Positions 28,501 to 36,756 of a stretch of 64,000 bases of DNA are shown one piece after another; position 1 is the stretch's first letter, and every line of letters starts with the position of its first letter. The position numbers and the translations under genes were made by a program. The stretch is from NCBI RefSeq assembly GCF_026127265.1, contig NZ_WWFG01000005.1, positions 248,001 through 312,000 on the forward strand, written 5' to 3'. Source of the stretch: Nostoc sp. KVJ3. GTDB lineage: Bacteria > Cyanobacteriota > Cyanobacteriia > Cyanobacteriales > Nostocaceae. The notes beneath the pieces are model-generated. The model was not told the origin of the DNA. It was given only the letters and a program-made list of their open reading frames with translations, and did no database searches.

Positions 28501-28876
28501 AGCCTTTGTAGCAATTACTAACTAGTAAAGAACCATAGCGACAAGCAGTATCAGGTTCTGTAGCGAATAAGCGTCTAATTTTTTTATGCAGTGAACCATC
28601 AGCAAAGTAATAACTATTGCCAGAACTGAAAGCTAACTTGCGTCGGATTCCATCCTGAAAGGTTCTATGTCTTAAATGGTTAGCATCTGGATTTTTACTG
28701 TCAATTTTAACCAGTAGTAGAGATTGTAAATCTTCTGCTTCAAACATCTGTTCGAGCAGAGAATTTTTAATGATTTCTGGTTCAGATAAATATCTCCCCT
28801 TGCCATTGTTATACGACCCATCAAAGATAGGTATGCTCAAACCAGAACCTTCTAAGACTCTAGTGGTTAAATCCAT
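25505..28876 (-). CDS. Putative two-barrel RNA polymerase-like protein
   Basis: A 1123-residue protein from ATG 28876. At residues 448-452 it has DFDGD in the context HQADFDGDQLMV, matching the metal-binding signature of the RNA polymerase beta-prime barrel (NADFDGDQMAV) and of single-chain polymerases. Upstream, GDVILTRYPI (about 401-410) resembles the strand before that motif. Around 198-230, SKGTF...YDIIMDRSSIKGIKKS (gapped) offers the lysines expected of a first double-psi barrel. Both barrels in one chain is the design of YonO-like and RNAi-type polymerases. It is not the housekeeping enzyme. A dispersed repeat is inserted in frame near residue 710. The nucleic-acid product is unknown. 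Confidence 0.6.
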   Translation of the reverse strand: MDLTTRVLEGSGLSIPIFDGSYNNGKGRYLSEPEIIKNSLLEQMFEAEDLQSLLLVKIDSKNPDANHLRHRTFQDGIRRKLAFSSGNSYYFADGSLHKKIRRLFATEPDTACRYGSLLVSNCYKGSETFTGLRVKIVDFEDPQYAHYKTGDCHGKISPQLAKQLGGEGNCPFQFRFAWRSNWAEPDNSECPKTSFLSKGTFLPDATLTDAKGYDIIMDRSSIKGIKKSELKNLIPCGDYEFPQAVIGNRGNAKATSYDNSWQFTIWYSEEAIKEDLSKPTEEKARELAELQRNPLVLAKYIIQQYDKQQRSQQEQSEETFNEIEGNANNQAQESRWISLLRSDKYGQLIETPKFRKFATDYIANQWRDLAIKGGYNHNSGMAMPCDRLTRGTICVPHLPEGDVILTRYPIVNSDNIRLYQNIHDPELKKTRNVVWIHPKDAEEYHQADFDGDQLMVSPASKLPNIAQETLRAGEPGRFEPVKQRPKLAYTEITDEEGNLKYKNLAEIAAASSQNKVGLVATNIGRVQSSIPQDGENVERFGRRQRKLLNRLFQALQVEVDSPKSAERLEDIKEIGGENLLADAKKWSESHPSYFFDFKKDERLYRSFAMPADAPGSINVIARVVVNPVWEPTRIRSRDRHEFRYLFPKETLSVDALEWAEELKTRFQQARDEIKERVGDDREAFNEELGKLYESYRAEIDELFTSPEERFVNPADRLSQCVASRREGAAALWHTQHTRPELDRHRKDCLKLAEQMEITFSLEHDYELPSVALPQDIYVLSVPFGAGAIKWKESLEQKGIKFDATIHPQLPLIEFALKDLSPKIVDKLAAKFGENINDLDELNITLDLRIIPPADHSWATSRQDSGVGALAYNLFTEEVCQQLQDFQFDEIKVLGIKYNDFANENFASKQWKKRSVTLEVGVFELPESHPEFYRYNGTPILQIDGKNLGTFAPDSPKLPIGATFAATLQPDGSSIILKVNPESINLPEVPLPESEPTLDTAGQFRAIHRELWRKEMFDNLVGAIATTYEQRQANQSASNEIEQFKIGSHWTAYVQPSGDFIVRNEGKRTICRGNLQTGEEIFPLSEERASELEAMILEKERLAHRKHELSHNGYHVSSQNIELN
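26698..26752 (-). repeat. Dispersed repeat inserted in frame in polymerase-like gene
   Basis: On the coding strand this reads TCCTGCGGACAGGCT... then GCGTAGCGTCTCGCAGAGAAG (interrupted here), units that recur in the MITE at 14933-14955 and near 17945. It encodes the unusual NPADRLSQCVASRREG stretch. The frame stays open through it, as in the kinase gene at 7161-7193. Confidence 0.55.
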
Positions 28877-29128
28877 TACCAATCATCTATTAGATAGCTT
28901 ATCTAGCAAGCGTGAGACTCCAATATTCACCTTGGCACGAAATTACACTCGATAAAATCATCCAAGTGGATAATTTACTGATTTCATGGCAGACGGTATT
29001 TTATACGGTATTAGCTCTGCTAGCAGACTTCCAAGAAAGTTAAATAGCTAAACAGCGCTTTTAATCGTATTATGATTGTTCCACTGTGTTACTTAAGCTA
29101 CACAATTTTGAAGCTACCACTAAATTTT

Positions 29129-29455
29129 ATGAATAAAAGAATTCAACGGCTAGAAGATGGTTTATTAGTAATGCTTTATGACGATGACCCAGATTCACCA
29201 GGAGATGAGTTGATTACTCCTTCTGATGATATATCCCAAGATGAGCATTACCCCGAATATGCTCATCTGAAATCTGGTGAAAGCATAATAATTAAGGAAA
29301 ATCCTATCAAACCTACATCAGGTTCTTATTATCCAAGTGGATATGAAGATTTAGATGAATTCCTCAATAGCGATCCTGGCGCAATTGATAGACTAGGTGA
29401 TGAAAGTTCAACTACTCGTGGTTGGCGTCCACCTGAACCAGATGAATCTTGGTAA
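29129..29455 (+). CDS. Small acidic hypothetical protein, 108 aa
   Basis: From ATG 29129 the product is an acidic, proline- and serine-rich protein of about 108 residues (MNKRIQRLEDGLLVMLYDDD...), without membrane segment or known motif. An upstream ATG at 29072 would add 19 hydrophobic residues, but these look like untranslated sequence. The gene stands between the polymerase-like gene and a regulator, and is convergent with the latter. It could be a DNA mimic or an antirestriction-like protein by composition only. Confidence 0.5.
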   Translation: MNKRIQRLEDGLLVMLYDDDPDSPGDELITPSDDISQDEHYPEYAHLKSGESIIIKENPIKPTSGSYYPSGYEDLDEFLNSDPGAIDRLGDESSTTRGWRPPEPDESW

Positions 29456-29583
29456 AATTTCCCTTAAGAAGCACGCATTAATAAGTTACCTTTTTGAATC
29501 ACTGAAAGCCTTAGCTATCTTTTTTTTGATAAAGTAGGTAAGTTATTTCAGTGCAAATCCTTAAGCTCAATTTTCCAAACTTT

Positions 29584-30726
29584 TTATGCTGATAACATTT
29601 CTGAATAAGCTGTTTGCACAGGTAAATAAACTGTGAAGATACTGCCTTTCCCTACAGTCGATGAAACAGAAATATTTCCCTGATGGGCTTCAACAATTTG
29701 ACGGGATAAATATAATCCTAAACCGTTCCCCCGACGTTGATGCTTCCCCTGTCGAAAGCGATCAAATAAGAGTAATTGTTCTTCTGGATTCATGCCAATA
29801 CCTGTATCCTCTACTTCAATCGTTACCCCTTGAACAGTGGAATTGAGGCGAACTTCTACTGACCCAGCATCACTGAAGCGAATGGCGTTACCAACTAAGT
29901 TAGTGAGGAGTCGGCGTAGTTCCAGGCGATCGCCTCTAACCCTAACTAAAGAAGCTTCAGTACCCTTTGTTAAGACAGCTTTGAGAGTTAAATGTTTAAC
30001 ATCAGCCAAAGGCATTAGTTCTTGCACTACTTGCTGACATAATTCCCACAGGTCAACCACAAAGAAATCCAAAGTTTTGCCTCCAGCTTCATACTGGTAA
30101 ACTTCTAATAAGGTATCGACCATTGACAACAAAGTTTGGTTACTCTGAGCCATTTGTTCTAAAGATTCACGCATTGCTGATAAGGTATTGCCAAAAACAC
30201 CTCTTTGCAGCAACTTTAGGAATTGGTCAGCAGCTATCAACGGAGTTCGCAGATCGTGAGTGAGGCGGGTCACAAAATCTTCCCGCCGCTGACTAAGGAA
30301 TAGTTGTTCATCCATACTGTGTTTCAGTCTCAACAAAGCCCGCACCCTGGCCAGTAATTCCTTCTTATCTACAGGCTTGCGAATAAATTCATCTGCACCT
30401 GCATCTAAACCTTTAACAACACTTGATTTTTCAAAACCTGTCACCAGCAAAATTGGGATAAAAGGTAAGTTTGAATTGTGCTTAATTTGGCGGGTAACTT
30501 CGTAGCCATCCATATCCGGCATCACCACATCTAGCAGTACCAAATCGGGAGGAGATTCAGCAATTTTTAGCAATGCTTCAGCACCACTGTCGGCTATGAT
30601 CACGTTGTATCCCTTCAGCTTTAAAGTGACTTGCAGCAAGCGGAGGCTGTCAGCTGAGTCATCCACCAGCAGAATTCTTTGGTTTCTTTGTTCTGAAGTT
30701 ATATTCCAAGATAAAGTGTTCTTCAT
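29584..30726 (-). CDS. Receiver-histidine kinase hybrid regulator
   Basis: A 380-residue soluble protein with an N-terminal receiver domain (phospho-acceptor D66 in LLDVVMPDMDG, conserved K117), then HisKA with H157 (THDLRTPL) and an ATPase domain (N box near 278, GNGLGL G2 box near 345). This inverted order is common in cyanobacteria. It would receive phosphate from another kinase and signal on, or act as a phosphatase. It is divergent from the LuxR-type regulator at 31464, with a 737-base gap, and the two may form one pathway. Confidence 0.88.
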   Translation of the reverse strand: MKNTLSWNITSEQRNQRILLVDDSADSLRLLQVTLKLKGYNVIIADSGAEALLKIAESPPDLVLLDVVMPDMDGYEVTRQIKHNSNLPFIPILLVTGFEKSSVVKGLDAGADEFIRKPVDKKELLARVRALLRLKHSMDEQLFLSQRREDFVTRLTHDLRTPLIAADQFLKLLQRGVFGNTLSAMRESLEQMAQSNQTLLSMVDTLLEVYQYEAGGKTLDFFVVDLWELCQQVVQELMPLADVKHLTLKAVLTKGTEASLVRVRGDRLELRRLLTNLVGNAIRFSDAGSVEVRLNSTVQGVTIEVEDTGIGMNPEEQLLLFDRFRQGKHQRRGNGLGLYLSRQIVEAHQGNISVSSTVGKGSIFTVYLPVQTAYSEMLSA

Positions 30727-31463
30727 AAAACGCCTTTAATAAACCTAATCCCTTCCGAGTAGAGAAATAGAGTAGTCAAGCTAAATTTCGTTGGGAAAAG
30801 TGTAATTTCAAGCGCCATGCTGACCACTACACGGCGATGAACATTCATCAGAATTTTTTGAAATTCAAGGCATTGGTCAATATAATTACTAATTCGTAAT
30901 ACTCGCCTCCAACGAGAAGCAAGCTACGTAATTGGTAATTAAGAAACTGGTTATAGTCTCCCATCTCTACAGGTCACAACCTTATGATTGAGGTCTAAAT
31001 TTCCATGCATAACGGAATTACGAATTGTTAATCTGGCTATGTTATGTGTAAGAGCCAAGGTTCTCGCTTAGAAATAAGCTACATCCTCCTCTAAGTGTGA
31101 TGTGGACACAAGTCAGAATAAACTGTATTGGTTTCAGTTTAACTTCAGTGCTTTTATATTTTTTTATACTTTAGGAAGATTTTTTCAGAGAATTTTCAGA
31201 TTAAACGATGTCCATTTTGAACACTGGAGCTTTTTCAACAGCCAGTTGAGATATGTGGCCTTTGATATATGAACTTTTCAACCAATACTGTAAAAACTAC
31301 TGGTTTCAACCTGGATGAGGTTTAATAACATTGAAATGCCACTTTCCATCTCAATAGCCACATTTTGGCTGAATAGCTAAAATTTTTCGTCCAATGGAGT
31401 AATCCTTTCCTTGAAACCATATTCGACAGTTAAAAAAGTATAGTTACCAAGCTGCTGAGGTAA
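30727..31463. other. Divergent regulatory region, no gene
   Basis: 737 bases between two divergent two-component genes. I found no convincing reading frame. It is AT-rich, with several AATTACTAATTCGTAAT-like short palindromic stretches near 30884-30900 and 30925-30935. It should contain both promoters; no operator could be identified with confidence. Confidence 0.45.
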
Positions 31464-32186
31464 ATGATGGTAGATATTCGAGTAGCAATTATTGAAGACC
31501 ACAGCTTAACGCGGATTGGAATGCGTAGTTCTCTCAACGAGCAAGAAGGTATTCAAGTCGTGGGTGATGAAGCTACAGCATCCAATGGGTTGAAACTGCT
31601 TCAAAGTACAAAACCAGACATAGCGATCGTTGATATTGGTTTGCCGGATAGAGACGGGATATGGCTGGTGCAGCAGTTTCGGGAATCTTTAGTGTCGGAA
31701 ACTGCTGCACACACTAAAGTAATGATGCTCACTTCCTTTGCCAAAGAGCAGATGGTACTGGCAGCGTTTGCAGCTGGGGCAGACTCTTACTGTGTGAAGA
31801 CAATTAAGTTCGAGTTGTTGCTGGAAGCGCTGCATATCACCCATGAAGGTCAGTCGTGGATTGATCCAGCGATCGCTCGTATCGTTCTCAAGCATACTCG
31901 TCAAAGAGCGGCAGCGGCGGTGAAACCGAATGCTACTCAAACGGTAACAATCTCTGCAATTGACCCAGAGCAAGCAAGCATTCTACAAGCAGATCCATTG
32001 ACAAATCGGGAACTGCAAGTCTTGGAGTTAATTGTCCAAGGCTATAGCAATAACGAGATTGCCCAGAAACTCTATCTGAGCTTGGGAAGTGTAAAAGTAT
32101 ATGTGCGTGGGGTTTTGAACAAGCTTTGTGCAAGCGATCGCACTCAAGCAGCTGTATTAGCGTTGCGGGCTGGTTTGCTCAATTGA
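31464..32186 (+). CDS. NarL/LuxR-type response regulator
   Basis: A 240-residue response regulator. The receiver domain covers about residues 1-125, with E11/D12 and the phospho-acceptor D57 (IAIVDIGLPDRDG). After a linker, a LuxR-type helix-turn-helix lies at about 178-238 (LTNRELQVLELIVQGYSNNE, then IAQKLYLSLGSVKVYV). It should bind DNA as a dimer when phosphorylated. The lysine usual in receiver domains is present in CVKTIKF. Start is the ATG at 31464; the second ATG at 31467 is equally possible. Its target genes are unknown; the divergent kinase is a likely partner. Confidence 0.9.
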   Translation: MMVDIRVAIIEDHSLTRIGMRSSLNEQEGIQVVGDEATASNGLKLLQSTKPDIAIVDIGLPDRDGIWLVQQFRESLVSETAAHTKVMMLTSFAKEQMVLAAFAAGADSYCVKTIKFELLLEALHITHEGQSWIDPAIARIVLKHTRQRAAAAVKPNATQTVTISAIDPEQASILQADPLTNRELQVLELIVQGYSNNEIAQKLYLSLGSVKVYVRGVLNKLCASDRTQAAVLALRAGLLN

Positions 32187-32262
32187 AGTCACTGTACAAT
32201 TGCTACTGTACAGTGCTTGGTTGTTAACTTGAGAGGGGAGCGATGTCTACGACGGGCTACGC

Positions 32263-33171
32263 CTATGCACAGGAGTGACCCAGGAGAATCGCCTGCATAA
32301 TACTGACTTGCGTTGTATACAGAGATTTTCCGCTACCACTTTCTAAGTCGAAATAAGTAGCAAATCGTCGTAGTTTCCCCGTCGTCAGTTGCAACAAATA
32401 ATCAAAGGCTTCCGCAGCAACTCGCTGGTTAATGCTCAAAGACTGGCTATTAAGCAACGCCATTTGTTCACAGGACAAGTTGTTGTCTGCCAACTCTTCT
32501 GGTTGTGAAACCAGTAGATCGGGTTGCTGTATAGTTGGTGCAGGTAAGCGAAAGCAGCCTAAAGCTTCAAAATCATAGTCATTGGGGTTAGTAGACAAAT
32601 GAGAACCTAATAGTACCTGACCACTACGCTTGGAGTTACCGCAATCTAAATGCCAAATGTGAGGCGCAGGGCGATGAGTGTTGTGCTGAAGTACTTGGGT
32701 AATTGACTTTCTGGCTTTGGCATTGTCCACACAGGCAGTGATAACAATCAGGGTATTGTAACTGGGGACAATCCATTTGGGTTGGAAAAATTGAGCGATC
32801 GCTGTAACTTCCATCTTCCAAGCCAGGGAGTAGCGCAGCGCCAGCGTTTTGGCTTTGTTGAGTCCGATTTCTGCATCACAGAAGCACTGGCGTAAAACGT
32901 TAGCTGACTCAACATGATCCGGGTCAACAAAGTAGAGTTTCACCTGTTTACCTTGCTGAGAAAGAACTCTGCCTAACCGAACCAAAGAAGGAGCCAACCA
33001 AGAACCAGTACCGCCACACCCAACTAGCCACAGTTCTATCTTCGAGTAGTTGACAGTCACGACAGGAGAAGCATTTGCCAAATCAAGATTTAGCTTCATA
33101 GTACGGTTGGTTAAGTTGATACAGGTATTGGCGAGGGGACAGGCATTTGCTAAATTGAAATTCACCTCCAT
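32263..33171 (-). CDS. PRTRC system ThiF family protein
   Basis: A 302-residue E1-like (ThiF/MoeB) nucleotide-binding protein. The Rossmann motif VGCGGTGSW lies near residues 50-58 and the acidic strand end VDPDHVE near 82-88, with a conserved ITACVDN near 143. In PRTRC cassettes (ParB-related, ThiF-related), such a protein accompanies a JAMM peptidase-like protein A. The ATG at 33171 overlaps the end of the protein A gene (CTATGGAGGTGA), and an internal ATG at 33099 is an alternative. The first 40 residues hold a repeated LANA-P motif (NFNLANACPLAN / NLDLANASPVV). Confidence 0.8.
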   Translation of the reverse strand: MEVNFNLANACPLANTCINLTNRTMKLNLDLANASPVVTVNYSKIELWLVGCGGTGSWLAPSLVRLGRVLSQQGKQVKLYFVDPDHVESANVLRQCFCDAEIGLNKAKTLALRYSLAWKMEVTAIAQFFQPKWIVPSYNTLIVITACVDNAKARKSITQVLQHNTHRPAPHIWHLDCGNSKRSGQVLLGSHLSTNPNDYDFEALGCFRLPAPTIQQPDLLVSQPEELADNNLSCEQMALLNSQSLSINQRVAAEAFDYLLQLTTGKLRRFATYFDLESGSGKSLYTTQVSIMQAILLGHSCA

Positions 33172-33854
33172 AGCTTCTCCATCACATTTACAGGCGGTAC
33201 ATCGGTACTGTAAAATTTGCAGCCAGATGAAAGTGAGACATCAACCATAAAAAAGTCTGGGTCGATGTCAAACACTGCTCTAGCAGGTACATCCCAACAG
33301 TGGCGAAACAGTCCAACCCGTATTTTAATCTCTGGTTTGAGTGTATTAACTCTACCTAGTACTCCATAGATGCGAAAGCCAGATTCATCAGCATTATCGG
33401 TGGTAGAGAAAAAGGCAGGTAAGGAACCGTGGGAATGGATATCTACAGCCGCTTTCTGATGGGAAGAGTCACTGCCAGAATGAGTTGGCTGGCAGCTAGT
33501 TGGAGTTTGAATTTGTTCTGGGACTTGTAAATCCCAGTCTGCATCAGTACAGTGGAGGTGAAAGAGAATTTCATGAAATTGATTGCCAGCTTGATAACTC
33601 GACCGCCACATTTCCAGTAGTAGCGGTTTGGGAATTAAGGGAGTGACTTTGAGATAAGGTGTTAGATGAGGTAGCCCTTTGATAGTTTGGGAACACAAGC
33701 AAATAGGCATTAATACCTCTATGCCAGGACGAATGGCTCTAGCAAAGATGCCATTTGCGGCATAAAGGTACTCTAGTCCACTACTGGTGTGTGTTGGCAG
33801 AGATGAAGTTGTGACAAGTTTGTAACCAATAATACCTTCAAGCAATGGGTTCAT
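33162..33854 (-). CDS. PRTRC system protein A (JAMM-like peptidase)
   Basis: A 230-residue protein from ATG 33854, chosen because upstream residues are atypical and overlap protein B. Residues 138-153 read VDIHSHGSLPAFFSTTD, an exact HxHx7Sx2D JAMM metal-binding motif (H140, H142, S150, D153), with E95 as a possible upstream glutamate. JAMM proteins cleave isopeptide or ubiquitin-like bonds. The neighbouring ThiF-like E1 suggests a conjugation/deconjugation pair, but no ubiquitin-like substrate has been recognised here. Part of the E-C-F-B-A-ThiF run on the minus strand. Confidence 0.8.
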   Translation of the reverse strand: MNPLLEGIIGYKLVTTSSLPTHTSSGLEYLYAANGIFARAIRPGIEVLMPICLCSQTIKGLPHLTPYLKVTPLIPKPLLLEMWRSSYQAGNQFHEILFHLHCTDADWDLQVPEQIQTPTSCQPTHSGSDSSHQKAAVDIHSHGSLPAFFSTTDNADESGFRIYGVLGRVNTLKPEIKIRVGLFRHCWDVPARAVFDIDPDFFMVDVSLSSGCKFYSTDVPPVNVMEKLWR

Positions 33855-34596
33855 CGAGGATTTCCTGCACAAGCATAGCGACACTTTTTTGATTGCCGAT
33901 AGGCACAAGATCAGATACAGGATAGGTTGAACGTCTGCATCTTTTGTGCAGTTTTAGAAGTTGGTGGCGAACATCCTTGCGGTATTTTTGTGATTTACTT
34001 ATTGTTAAGTGGTTAGTGAAAATACTGGAGATAAACAAATTCCAAGCATGGTTAATTGATAGACCATTAGCAGCAGGTGGTTCGTTCACTCCCCAGCAAA
34101 CCTGTCCAGAACTGTAGACATTGGGTAGTGGCACATGAAAGGCTGGTGCTTGAGAAGTAAACTCCTGTTCTTGAATTGCCCAAACCCAATATTTTAATCC
34201 CTTGCCCACAAACACTATTGCAGGTAGCGGAACGGTTAAAGATCCAAGTTCATCGCAATTGATTGTATGAGTGGCTGGTGGGATAAATTTTACCAAATAT
34301 GTGTCTGTACTGCCCGTACCCCAACGCACAATTCCTGGTTCCATCCAACCAGTATCAATTGGTTCATTGCTAAAAGCAATTCTCAGGGCTGCGGGTGAGA
34401 TACATTTGTAAATATGAGCATCGGCAATTTCTTTGTCTCGGTGGTGGAAGATGTAAATGCCATCCAAAAACAGCAATTCTGCTTGAATTACTGGAGATTT
34501 TCGGGGAGGGTCTGCCAAAATTGCTCGTAGAATTTCGCTGGATAGAATTGGTGTCGATGTAACGTCGATTAACGTGGTTTCAATGCTTGTTTCCAT
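33838..34596 (-). CDS. PRTRC system protein B
   Basis: A 252-residue soluble protein from ATG 34596 (METSIETTLIDV), recognised as PRTRC protein B from its position and from the segment PLPNVYSSGQVCWGVNEPP near residue 180. It overlaps protein A by 17 bases and the preceding F-like gene by 28, typical of a tightly packed operon. No catalytic motif is visible. Its role in the cassette is not established. Confidence 0.7.
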   Translation of the reverse strand: METSIETTLIDVTSTPILSSEILRAILADPPRKSPVIQAELLFLDGIYIFHHRDKEIADAHIYKCISPAALRIAFSNEPIDTGWMEPGIVRWGTGSTDTYLVKFIPPATHTINCDELGSLTVPLPAIVFVGKGLKYWVWAIQEQEFTSQAPAFHVPLPNVYSSGQVCWGVNEPPAANGLSINHAWNLFISSIFTNHLTISKSQKYRKDVRHQLLKLHKRCRRSTYPVSDLVPIGNQKSVAMLVQEILDEPIA

Positions 34597-35393
34597 AGTT
34601 TTAGTAGGATTTGAGCATGAGGTTTTAAGTCTGCTTCTAGCCAATCAATTAAGTTGGCTGCACAGTTCAGCATTCGGTTTGCTTGCTGCCATTTTCTGGT
34701 CAGTAAATCAATAGATGCTTTTGACCAAGGTAAAGAGGTGCAGTCAGGTTGGTAGTAATAATCGTCTGCGTACTCATCTAACCAAAGGTTTTTAGTTTCA
34801 TGATCTAGCAGCTTTAAAGTTAAAGGCAGAAACTTTAAAGGATTATCTAAGCGATGACACTGCCGTTTCAGTTTTTTGTAGTCAATTTTGTCTGGGTGGT
34901 CGATGTCACTGTACGTAATTTCGTAAATAGCAAATTCACTATCAAACCAATCGCTACCTTCTGGGTGTATGTCATCAAGCCAACGGCGACTGTCATAGCT
35001 AAAAGGTAAAAGTAGTTGCCAACCATCTTTGAGATGTTCAATTTCTCCATCCATTGTCCAGTCAATACCCATTGGGGTAATAGGAATGCTGTGCAATCTT
35101 TGTTCGTAAGCTGTTTCTACAGTCCAGTGAGATAACGGAAACAGATGAGTGTAAATCAGTACAATGAATTCCAGTTCTCTGGGACTATGGCAATCTACAT
35201 CTGTCGGTGGGTAAATAGGAGCTTGGCTGGCTTTCCATTCGGTAGGGAAGTATTGCTGATACAGTGCTAGTAAGGAATAAATGTTGAGTTGGGTTTCCAG
35301 ATAATCGAGTGATTCTGTAGCATCTAAGGTAAATTGGCACTGACAAAGACTATAAATTGCCTCTGCCATACTGAGGGGTACGAGGTGAGACAT
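34569..35393 (-). CDS. PRTRC system protein F-like
   Basis: A 274-residue soluble protein rich in tryptophan, tyrosine and aspartate, with no motif I can name. It occupies the slot that protein F has in PRTRC cassettes (between C and B), and this is the basis for the call. The GTACCCCTCAG region before the ATG gives no strong ribosome binding site, though a 150-base gap upstream could hold an internal promoter. Confidence 0.5.
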   Translation of the reverse strand: MSHLVPLSMAEAIYSLCQCQFTLDATESLDYLETQLNIYSLLALYQQYFPTEWKASQAPIYPPTDVDCHSPRELEFIVLIYTHLFPLSHWTVETAYEQRLHSIPITPMGIDWTMDGEIEHLKDGWQLLLPFSYDSRRWLDDIHPEGSDWFDSEFAIYEITYSDIDHPDKIDYKKLKRQCHRLDNPLKFLPLTLKLLDHETKNLWLDEYADDYYYQPDCTSLPWSKASIDLLTRKWQQANRMLNCAANLIDWLEADLKPHAQILLKLWKQALKPR

Positions 35394-35545
35394 ATTTTAG
35401 TGCAGCTCGTTATTCATGGGGGTCGGAATTGAAAAACAAAGAGACAGAGGTAGGGTGTGGGGTCTACTTTAGTCGAAATGCAAACTGCTGTAATTTGGAC
35501 AATAATTTACCCCTCAAGTCAATTTCCAACCCCTTTTATTAGCAC

Positions 35546-35983
35546 TCAAAAACCTTCAGGGATAACGCTAGATGTGGGAGTGCAGGCTGTTAGGGATTTT
35601 AGGGTTTGGTTGAGTGACTGAGAAAATTCTGTCCCAGCTGCGATCGCCTCTTCAATCTGGACTGATAGCTGTGCTGCATTTTGCCAGTCAATTCCGGTTA
35701 TGATCTGACGTTGACGCATTTGGTAGCACATTTGGACTGCGGGGTTAATTTCTTCAGGAGCCACATACAGGCAATCTAGAGAAGAAGTACCTTTTTTACC
35801 GGGCTTCTTGATGATATGAATGGGTTCTCCTGGTTTCCGCTCAATGTCTGCGTTTGCCAGTTCAGCGCAAAGAGGAGTGAAGGCATCCCGTAATAATTGG
35901 TCATTAATGGCGATCGCTTCTGGAATCCAGTGTTGTTGACCTTCGTAAATAACAAGTAATTTGTTGGTATTTGTGGTAGTCAT
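35546..35983 (-). CDS. PRTRC system protein C-like
   Basis: A 145-residue protein. Its first 70 residues (LRDAFTPLCAELANADIERK ... IIKKPGKKGT) follow the pattern of the short PRTRC protein C, which ends in a GTKG-like turn. The second half (about 75-145) is an added helical region not in the usual 70-residue form. It begins six bases after the E-like gene stop. Function unknown. Confidence 0.55.
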   Translation of the reverse strand: MTTTNTNKLLVIYEGQQHWIPEAIAINDQLLRDAFTPLCAELANADIERKPGEPIHIIKKPGKKGTSSLDCLYVAPEEINPAVQMCYQMRQRQIITGIDWQNAAQLSVQIEEAIAAGTEFSQSLNQTLKSLTACTPTSSVIPEGF

Positions 35984-35988
35984 GGCAT

Positions 35989-36633
35989 TTAAAACAGTGA
36001 AATTTGCGTAGTATTACTGGCTGGTTTAGTAGTATCTGAGCTAGCAGTTTGAGTGCGAGTTGGAGCCTGGGCAGTGGGCGGTTTATTGGTTTTGACAGCT
36101 TTAGTCTGGGCTATATTCCGGCGAATTTGGCGATTAGGAAAATCGGCTTTCAGTTCGTCCAGTAGTTGAACAATTGCAGGTGGAAAATCACCGAGTTCTT
36201 CTTGATTGAGCATAGTAACTACAGGGAAATCACCGTGACTGCTGGCAGCAATCATTACAGGTCTATCTCCTGTTTGTTGTGTAGGTAGTAGGGTGATAAC
36301 GATTTGAACTTTGCATTGCTCGAAAATAAATGGTTCTAGTTGATTTACCTTGTTGGTAGCAGATGTTTCTATGTCATCGTCATCTAACTGATGAGAGTCG
36401 ATTTCATCTTCGGCGTAGCTATTATCATCACTTACTGGTTCTAAAAGTTGTAAAAAGTTAGCTTTACCTGCACGCAAACGTTCCCTGTCAAATAGCAATC
36501 CTAAAGCTTGGAATTGTTCTTCAGCAGTGGTTTTTCCCTGTTGTTCTGAAATGTAAGATTTTAAGATTTCAGATGTAACAGTGAGGTTGGCTTTGACAAT
36601 GGCCTGTTCTGGTGTTAGCCATTTTGTAGTCAT
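35989..36633 (-). CDS. PRTRC system protein E-like
   Basis: A 214-residue protein, first gene of the cassette. The centre (QIVITLLPTQQTGDRPVMIA ... DFPPAIVQLLDELKADFPNR) resembles the PRTRC protein E core, in which a beta-rich segment is followed by a TAEELDA-type helix. Beyond it is a threonine/alanine-rich tail ending QISLF. An acidic insert lies at about 70-90. The order E-C-F-B-A-ThiF supports the call. No ParB of the PRTRC type or StbA-like protein D is directly adjacent. Confidence 0.55.
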   Translation of the reverse strand: MTTKWLTPEQAIVKANLTVTSEILKSYISEQQGKTTAEEQFQALGLLFDRERLRAGKANFLQLLEPVSDDNSYAEDEIDSHQLDDDDIETSATNKVNQLEPFIFEQCKVQIVITLLPTQQTGDRPVMIAASSHGDFPVVTMLNQEELGDFPPAIVQLLDELKADFPNRQIRRNIAQTKAVKTNKPPTAQAPTRTQTASSDTTKPASNTTQISLF

Positions 36634-36756
36634 AGCTTTTTTAGCCTTGTTAACTGGTGTGCAAGCAGTTGTGGCGGTAGCCAGAAGTAGAAACTGTTTT
36701 TGAGAGTAGGTACTGCTAGACTAAAAGATATCCCCTTTGCTTTTCTCGACTGAGCC

